Translations under genes and position numbers: made by a program
In this document: one piece after another, positions 57,470-64,000 of the stretch
Layout: each line of letters opens with the position of its first letter
How positions within the stretch are numbered: position 1 is the stretch's first letter
Assembly (NCBI GenBank): GCA_944990035.1
Contig: CALYLX010000076.1
Span: 1-64,000, forward strand
Length of the DNA: 64,000 nt
From: Clitopilus passeckerianus
Taxonomy: Eukaryota > Basidiomycota > Agaricomycetes > Agaricales > Entolomataceae
Direction: 5' to 3'
Notes under the pieces: model-generated
Database searches by the model: none
What the model saw: only the letters and a program-made list of their open reading frames with translations
Told to the model about the DNA's origin: nothing

Positions 57470-58247
57470 TTCCCTTTTGGCGTCCTCAGATAAGAGCGTG
57501 TCCTTCTCATCGTCCTTGGCAGATACGGCCAGGATAGTGTAAAAAGGGAACAGAAGTTTGCTCAGCAGATCCTTGTAACACATGTTTCGTCTTAAGATTG
57601 GCGGGGTCTTAAGCCAGCAATCCCAAGTAGGTGCCACAGTCACGAGTCGTTCAGCCATCGCGTTCGCGAGTTGTTTCTTGTTTGCTGCAATAGGTTTCTG
57701 AGAGATCGCAAATATTTGTTGAAATAAGGGTAATGAGAACTTCGCGGAGAGCTCGAGAGTATCCTTTGTCGAAGAGGAGCTCCTGTTTCTGAAACTCGTT
57801 GGTCCACGCAGAGGGTGCTGATATGTTGAGGAATTTGTCGATGACTGCAGGAAGGTATTTTGCCGCCAATTCACAGACCATCCTAAATCCACTTCCCGAA
57901 CCGTGGAGTTGCCCGTATATTCCAACCTATCCACGATGCGAGGGCCTGAGATTGATGACACTTAGATGGCGACTTACCATCCCCTTTGGAATGAGCAGCC
58001 TGCGCACCTCAGAGAGGTTAGGCGGGGGCGCATGAGGCCGGGTCGCTTCCTTGATACCCGGGTGGAGAGATCAGCTTGGGCGATGCATACATATAGGTGT
58101 TGAGAGGAGATTACCCAGCCACTCTGCTAATGAATCCGCATTTACGGGCATACCGTCCTCCTCCACGCATTCCGCCAAGGTTGCGCCCATGTTGAGCCTC
58201 ATTTTGAGTGAAGTCTCTAGAACTGTATTTATACCGGGGTTATGCAT
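57470..58247 (-). pseudogene. MYND zinc-finger family, copy J (3'-truncated, no finger)
   Basis: The N-terminal exon reads MHNPGINTVLETSLKMRLNM to NADSLAEWLG. The core reads CELAAKYLPAVIDKFLNISA, LLFDKGYSRALREVLIT, then after a one-base shift near 57715 ISQKPIAANKKQLANAMAER and LVTVAPTWDCWLKTPPI. The sequence then ends abruptly after LLSEDAKREL, near 57475, and runs directly into the upstream region and first exon of copy I. KPWLxKW and the whole MYND finger are missing. It is the remains of a copy cut off by deletion or unequal recombination between neighbours. Confidence 0.7.
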
Positions 58248-58434
58248 CGCGTAATAGTTCGTTATGAGCGGGATGACCAGAACGGAAAGAGAAAGTGGTG
58301 AAGGCCAGCTGAGCACATTCTCGCGTTTGGACTTGCCCTAAAGCCAATGATCAAGAAGTCGGAATTCAGATTAACCAGCTCATTCGGCCAATTTTGAGTA
58401 ATTCAGTGAGGCGAACGAGAGGCCTTCAAACTCA

Positions 58435-58628
58435 AAGGATTAGGGTCTTTCAAAGTTGAAAAGTTTCGTCCCATTAATGGGTATTCCGCTACCTCCCTTA
58501 TTCGTCCCTTGCTTTAAACAGAGAGTTTGGCATGTATACTTTTCACCATTCTCAGTTTCAGACCGAAGAAGGGTCGGGAATGGTGAATAATGGAACCAAA
58601 CTTTTCAACTTTGAAACCCTTATTACTT
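58435..58628. repeat. short inverted-repeat element (MITE-like)
   Basis: Two arms of about 45 bp face each other: the left contains tttcaaagttgaaaagttt (58448-58466) and the right its exact reverse complement (58598-58616). Similarity extends outward (tagggt/aaccctta) and inward (cccattaatgg / ccaaa-side). A second, smaller inverted pair (caccattc at 58545, gaatggtg at 58578) lies between the arms. The whole is about 190 bp with no coding potential, typical of a miniature inverted-repeat element or fold-back. No clear target duplication was identified. Confidence 0.5.
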
Positions 58629-58862
58629 GCGACAGTGCTAAAGCTTAGCCTCGATTGTGAATCTGGAAGTATAGACAGGGTTAACGAGTAGTCACAGCCG
58701 CCGGCTGAAAGCTGGTAATGATCCCATTTATACGTGTTTACTCGACAGCAACAGCAGAGTACACAATGGACCGGGGCTACAATATCGACACAACACTCCT
58801 TGGGAACCGTCATGCATTGCACACCAAACCAGACCATTACCTTTCGCAGTTCGCACTCTGTT

Positions 58863-60032
58863 TCAATAATCGGTCTTGAAGCAGTAGTTCTTGTGTCCAA
58901 TTAACTTGCGGCTCGATATCAGGGGAATTCCAATGTTCTTTCTGATGAGCGACAGAGCACTGCGCAGCATTCCTCAATCAGCTTTTTGAGGTAATCAGAC
59001 ACGGTCTAGCTATAGGACCCACATATTGGACCGTGAGGCACCTGAGAGAAAAAGGAAGAATCAGTATTCAGATAGCCAAAGTGAGAGAAGGTTGCGAAGT
59101 CGTAACTGACTTTGAACATGCTTTTGAATTGTCTTTCTTCTTGCAGCCGTGCATACCACAAGTCTCCCATCCCTTCATATATTTTCGGCTAACTTTCAGC
59201 CCCGAGTTGAGACCCGTTATTTCTCGCGCATGATCGAAGATGATTCCAATGGGGACGGCCGTGGGCATTCCGATATCATTCAGCGGGTAGTTTATAGGTC
59301 CCCATCTAATCAGCCATGGTTTCAGTCCTTCCTTGATGTCGTCGGGTAAAATGGTCTCCTTGTCCTCGTCCTTTGCGCATACGACCAGAATAGTAGAAAG
59401 AACAAAAAGCACTTTGGAGAGTTGAGTCTTGTAACACATCGTCGTGTCTGGGACTTGGCGATCCCAAACAGGTGCCACAGAAACGATTCGTTCAGCCAGG
59501 GTTCTGGCCAGAAGCTTCTTCTCTGATGCGGAGGCTTTCGCGATCGTAGGTACTTGCTGAAGTAACGTGTAGTTAGAAGTTAACAGAAAGCTCGAGAGTA
59601 ACCGTTGTCCAAGAGAAGCTGTTGTTTCTGAAACTCGTCCGTACAATCGGCGGGAACTGATATGTCAAGGAATTTGTCGATGACCTCAGGAAGTATTTTG
59701 CGGCAAACTCAGAAATGAACCTGAATTCGCCTGCTCGGGCGTAGAAATGGCGATAAACGCTAATCTGCCATTCAAAGATTGGAGCGTCTCAGCCGATACT
59801 CAGAAGGTTACTTACCGGTCCACTTGGAGCCATCAACTTCCCCACTTCAGATAGGTAGAACCGGGGGCGCGGAGGCCTTGATGCTGGCCTTTCAAGCCCT
59901 AGTGGTGTACGGTCAGCCAGGGCAATATACAGGGAAAGAGAGGACAACACCTAGCCAGTCTGCCAACATATCTGCATTCACGTTCTTGTCGTCTTCGGTC
60001 AACGCATCCTCCATAGTCGCATCAGGCGCCAT
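58863..60032 (-). pseudogene. MYND zinc-finger family, copy K (several frameshifts)
   Basis: The N-terminal exon reads MAPDATMEDALTEDDKNVNA, ADWLG. The early core is split over frames between about 59690 and 59560; after that AERIVSVAPVWDRQVPDT and ILPDDIKEGLKPWLIRWGP are open, ending in the finger half WETCGMHGCKKKDNSKACSK. The last exon gives CSVAHQKEHWNSPDIEP, then reads through in a shifted frame. The usual GHKNYCFKTDY-stop lies one frame over, ending at 58863. At least three shifts are needed to restore it. It is the last copy before the unrelated genes to the right. Confidence 0.68.
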
Positions 60033-60374
60033 CTTGAGTAGGGCAAAGGGCAAGGCGCACAAGTAGATCTATGCCGAGGCTACACACCATGGCGGCGGCC
60101 ATTACGAGCAGCGCAGGTTTATGATAATGGTAGTATGGTGAGGCCGACGTTGACTGTGTCGAAGACGAGAAGCATCCTCACGTTTCAACCTGCCCTAAAG
60201 CAGAGAAGTCATCTTCTGGATCAACCCCAGCTCATTAAGGCAAGGGAAAGGCCGTAAAGGGACTTTTACGCCTAAGAGAGACGTTGAAGCTGTGTTCTTA
60301 GTTTCATGAAGCTGCAAGTATAAATAACAAGTATCCGACGGCCTAGAACGCGCATATATCCTCCCTTTGACGAT
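60033..60374. other. spacer right of MYND copy K
   Basis: About 340 bp between the start of copy K and the 3' end of a small minus-strand gene. No other feature was seen. Confidence 0.4.
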
Positions 60375-60968
60375 TTAATTTTTAGTGACCTTGCGACCAT
60401 CCGGCAAAATTCCATGAGAGTTCTTCACGCTGCAGGAACAGGATCAGCAACGGAGCATAGTCCTGGTGGAAAGCAACTTACGCGTCCGTGACCCAAGACG
60501 CGTATGGGTGAAAAAATTCATGTGCAAATTGGCGCGCATTGCTGGGTTTCTTCTTATCCTTGAATAATTGGAACCACGCCCAATGCAAATCAGCGATTAC
60601 AGCTCCCTTGACGCCTGAGCGTTTGAGCCAAGCAACCTTGAACTCGTTCGAACAGAGGTAATCTGCCGCAGGCTTGGAGGGGTGGGGCCGCCATTAGCAC
60701 CGTGGGGAGAGGCATACGTGCAGTGTCAACTCACGTTGATCCATTCGATAGGAGCAGGAGGGTAGTGAAGATAGAACACAAAGATGCCTGCAGATTGTCT
60801 CCAGAATGCTTCGCCGCTGAAAGAATCAATCGTATGGTCGCTGTAACGGCCCTTGGCCTTGCGATCTGCGATAGAAGGTAGGACATGTCCTCGTAATTGA
60901 TTGGAGACGTCCGTCTCTGGTATGTCCTTGAGTGTGTCATATGGTGGTTCGCCGTGGTAGAAATGCAT
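60375..60968 (-). CDS. small hypothetical protein
   Basis: This gene of about 160 residues has three exons. Exon 1 starts MHFYHGEPPYDTLKDIPETD at 60968 and includes SGEAFWRQSAGIFVFYLHYP. An intron with a GTGAGT donor near 60733 uses an AAG acceptor, giving PAADYLCSNEFKVAWLKRSG, IADLHWAWFQLFKDKKK and FAHEFFHPYASWVTDA. A second intron (GTAAGT donor near 60484) joins VKNSHGILPDGRKVTKN-stop. Both joins keep frame, and the protein is rich in aromatic residues and looks globular. I do not recognise the family and see no signal or membrane segment. Confidence 0.55.
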
Positions 60969-61512
60969 CTCGACGCTGGCCGTTTTCAGTGATCCTTAGG
61001 GTATCGAAAATGTATTGTTGGAATGTGAATCCAGAACGTCCGGGGATTTGCGCTCTAGTGACAAGCTAAAGTTCGAAGTGACAACCAAACAAGGATTGAC
61101 TGTGACAGAGAAGGCGCCAAGGTACGTCCAAGGGTGCTTCAGTTTCCAGCAGATCTCTCAGAAATAAAGGCCAAGCAGACCATAGCACTAAAAAAGTGGA
61201 TTTCAAGCGTTTTCATGTCATTACAAGCTTTAGGGTTACAGTTCTGATGAAAGTATGCTCACTTCAGAAATTGTGGTCACAGATTTAGTTTAGGGCCGGT
61301 CGATCGCATGAGTGGATGGATATCTTCTGACCTTGAAGGTCGCCCATCGACCCATTAGTATGGAGTAGGTGACGAATGATTCTATTGCCTTTGTAAAATA
61401 CAAGCTTTGACTACCCGGAATGAAATGATAAATATCTATAGAATCCACGCACGTTATCTTCTGCGGATGTCTCCAGCCACACATCCCAGTACCCAATGAC
61501 AGCAATACACAC
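60969..61512. other. intergenic region
   Basis: About 540 bp between the small hypothetical gene and the 3' end of the second F-box gene. No coding or repeat signal was found. Confidence 0.4.
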
Positions 61513-62774
61513 TCATGACTCTGTGGATGGCTCCTCTCCCTCGAGGCTATTCCATTTCCCGGATGATGACTCTCCCTCTACCTGTACGCCAAACCAAACT
61601 CTTCCACGTGGTAGTATGATTGTCTTTAGCGTTGGGCAGGATAGATGCCATAGCTGCGCAATGTCTTTCTCTTCTTCAGCCGTTGACTGATCATCCGTGG
61701 CTGCCATAAATGTGATGTACTGCAAACAGAATCAGAATGCCTGGTTCACTATATTGAATAATAGGATTTACCTGCAAATTCTTGAACCCAGCTAGCTTGG
61801 GCCCTGATTCACGCAAGAGTGTCTGCAGGAGAACATCAGCACAAGTTGCAACGGCACGATTTCGGACAGCAACTCACATTCGTATACTCCGAGAGCAGAA
61901 TCACGATATGCAGCGCCTCCAACTGCGGGAACCTGACCGCAAGCTCCGAAAGCAAATAATCCGGAGCAGCAGGGTCAAAGCTCATAATGCTCAGCCTCTT
62001 CATCGTCGCCTTGCCCAACTCCAGCGCACACAGGCTCTCCGCCGCCCTCTCCGGGAACAAAGCAATCGACGCAGCTTGAATGGGCCGATTGCGGACAACA
62101 GTCATTATGATATCCGGACCCCCGTGCACCGTGCGTAGCGAGGTGAGATTGGGCAATGCATCTACGGGCAACGGGAAGTCGTGCGACCTCGACGTACTCG
62201 TCGACGCCGATAGAAATGTGGGTACGAATACCTCCGCGTCGAATCCACGGAGTGTAAGGTCGGTGATTGTGGGTTGCGTTGAGAGGAAAGCCGCTAGTGG
62301 AGGCTTGCACGGCATTGATGTCGCGAAGTACTTGAGCTTGAAGCTGCAGTTGTTCAGTATCCAGAAGGGTGCGTTCGCCCGGGGGAGCTCTAGGGATAGG
62401 CTGACGAGGTTGGCGCATGAGCTGAGGGCTCGTGAAAGGACTTGATAGAGATTTCCGGTTGGGCTAACGCCGTCTGCCCAATCAAGCTCCAATGTCTTTA
62501 CTAGGGGTTGTACTCTCTTGTTATAGGCAAGCTGGAGCAGGCAACCTAGAATCCGGCGAGGGCGTAGGTCTTCTATGGCCTGGTACATGATACGACTTGC
62601 GATGCCATAGAAAATGCTGTTGACATTCAGGCAGCCGAAGAGGTCGTTTCGACTGAGGGCGCCCAGAATGTAATCGAGGACTTCCACTGGGAGTACTGGG
62701 CGGAGATTGAGTGACGCCTTACTCGAGCTTTCCTTGAGCGTTTGGATATCTTCGTAGGATAGAGTGGGGGTCAT
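61513..62774 (-). CDS. F-box protein, second
   Basis: The start is MTPTLSYEDIQTLKESSSKA at 62774. The F-box spans residues about 25-65 (LRPVLPVEVLDYILGALSRNDLF, CLNVNSIFYGIASRIMYQ). Leucine-rich irregular units follow (SCANLVSLSLELP, QPTITDLTLRGFD, LPNLTSLRTVHGG, FPQLEALHIVILLSEYTN). Two introns near the 3' end, at about 61877-61823 and 61771-61722 (donors GTGAGT and GTAAAT), join TLLRESGPKLAGFKNLQ and YITFMAATDDQSTAEEEKD. It ends EEPSTES-stop at 61513. It is an expected Skp1-binding adaptor of an SCF ubiquitin ligase. It is not closely similar to the F-box gene at 37.6-39.2 kb beyond the domain layout. Confidence 0.78.
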
Positions 62775-63126
62775 CGCAAAAGGTCGTCGAGCAGGGTCGG
62801 AGTGGGAGGAGCCTCCTCATGACCAAAACGTCCATGATGCGCAATTTATAATAAGACCGGCGGTGGCGGTCCGAATTTCTTCCAAGGTTATATTGCGAAG
62901 ATACCATTTGCTCAACAATCCCAAGTGTGCACTACAGGTCCCAATATCAGAAGGCAAAGCGTTCTCTGTTCCTGAGGGTGTCATTATTATTATTTTGCGT
63001 GTAATACAAAATTTGCTACTAATGTTCCAGATATATAAGAATGCGCGACATCGACAAAGCACCGTCTAGAAAGGGCTTCAGATACCGACTGGTATATTTT
63101 CTTTTAATATCCCGATATTAAATCCT
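62775..63126. other. intergenic region
   Basis: About 350 bp, with the promoter of the F-box gene at the left and the ERG25 3' UTR at the right. Nothing else was seen. Confidence 0.4.
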
Positions 63127-64000
63127 CTACTGGACCTTGGTCTTGGGTCGGCTACCCTCAGCTTCGGCCTCAGCGATGATACCCTCAGCCTCAACCTCGT
63201 CCTGGAGTTTCTTCTCCCAAGCAGCAATCTCCTCCTTGGATGCGCCCTTCAAAGCCTTCTTGGCAGCAGTGACACGAGCACGGTACTCTTGGTACTTTTT
63301 GTCGGTGCCGAGGATTCGATCCCACCACCTAAAAGAGGTCGAGAAGTTGTTGGTGAAGGCCATGTGATGGAAATCATGGTGCTCAGCACCCGACCAGAAG
63401 GGCACGATGTGCTGGAGAGACCAGGGGAAGTCTGCGAGATAGATAAGGAACCCGCATGTGATAGAATAGGGTAAAAAAAAAAATTTACCATAGCCGGAGT
63501 GGGCATCAATAGCTTGGAAGAGACGGAGGGTGATCCAGATGTACATGGTGAAGATGTGAAGGTTCTTGGTGAAGAAGCAGTAGAGAAGAGGACCAGCGAG
63601 GGTACCAGTTCCCAAGATGAAAACCTCAGCGGGATGGGCATACTCAGCGGCCAAACCGAAGGGAGCGGAGTACTTGTGATGGATCTTGTGAATATGCTTG
63701 TAGAGGACACCCCAGTGAAGAGCTTGGTGAGCTGTTTGACCTTGGTTAGGGAACAGTGCGGCAAAAAACGACTAACAGAAGGACATACCAACGTAGTGGA
63801 AGAAATCCTCAAAGACGAAGAAGAGGAAAACTTGCGGGGCAATGGTGCTCAGGGGAGGGAAGGGAACTTGGTAGGTGGACATTCCGAAGTATTCAGCCAA
63901 GGGGTGGAACAACCAAATCTAATGGATGGCACGTCAGCAATTTTTCTTAGTTGCCAAGAGGGTAAGAACTTACTGCAGGGAGTTCAATGGTGAAGTGTGA
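63127..64000 (-). CDS. ERG25: C-4 methylsterol oxidase (5' partial)
   Basis: This is an ER membrane non-haem di-iron enzyme that oxidises the C-4 methyl groups of sterols in ergosterol synthesis. The N-terminus lies beyond the right edge; the first visible exon ends HFTIELPA, then [22 protein letters not shown]. The histidine boxes of the fatty-acid-hydroxylase fold are all visible: HQALH (box 1), HKIHH (box 2) and EHHDFHH (box 3). Also typical are [16 protein letters not shown] and [12 protein letters not shown]. Introns lie at about 63982-63927, 63788-63732 and 63486-63432, the last with a T-run after the donor. The C-terminus ends GSRPKTKVQ; the KxKxx pattern resembles a dilysine ER-retrieval signal. 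The visible part is intact. Confidence 0.92.

Noticed and set aside
1..64000. CRISPR arrays, bacterial operons, prophage
   Set aside because: The sequence is eukaryotic with spliced genes; no direct-repeat/spacer pattern was seen.

Overview
The window is a spliced eukaryotic genome segment from a mushroom-forming basidiomycete (Agaricomycetes, probably Agaricales). Genes are compact and carry many short introns of about 45-75 bp with GT..AG ends. The content fits: a two-domain TKL-like kinase of agaric type, F-box proteins, AUR1, ERG25, and a Tc1/mariner remnant whose helix-turn-helix resembles agaric transposases. Exon joins were worked out by hand, so coordinates give the outer limits of each gene.

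Layout. 1-10.2 kb: a partial membrane protein (-), a Nug1/GNL3-type nucleolar GTPase (+), a long proline/serine-rich unknown (-) and a typical 2-Cys peroxiredoxin (-). 10.2-13.7 kb: gene-poor, with a 529-bp Tc1/mariner-type element. 13.7-20.0 kb: two large signalling genes on +, a DUF4238-like/kinase fusion and a vWA/RING-IBR-RING fusion. 20.4-24.6 kb: three tandem copies (A-C, -) of a MYND zinc-finger family. 24.9-39.2 kb: mostly housekeeping genes (S9 peptidase, AT-hook protein, large coiled-coil protein, SIRT5-like sirtuin, AUR1, METTL7-like methyltransferase, F-box protein), followed by tRNA-Val(UAC). 39.7-48.7 kb: a glycine-rich-domain protein (GRDP) gene, three more MYND copies (D-F, +), and a 5'-truncated second GRDP. 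48.8-51.8 kb: a small possible tail-anchored protein and a ZIP zinc transporter. 52.4-60.0 kb: five more MYND copies (G-K, -). 60.4-64 kb: a small unknown, an F-box protein, and ERG25 running off the right edge.

The most striking feature is the MYND-finger family. Eleven paralogs lie in three arrays within 40 kb. They share an N-terminal exon ending in a Leu-Gly, a helical core, and a C-terminal MYND finger split by two introns at fixed places. Only B, D and H read as intact. The others carry frameshifts, nonsense codons, a lost zinc ligand, a lost splice site or a truncation. This looks like birth-and-death evolution of a lineage-specific family.

A caution applies to all broken genes. Single-base frameshifts also occur in genes that should be functional (peroxiredoxin, nucleolar GTPase, S9 peptidase), at short A, G or C runs. 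Some of the breakage may therefore be homopolymer error in the assembly.
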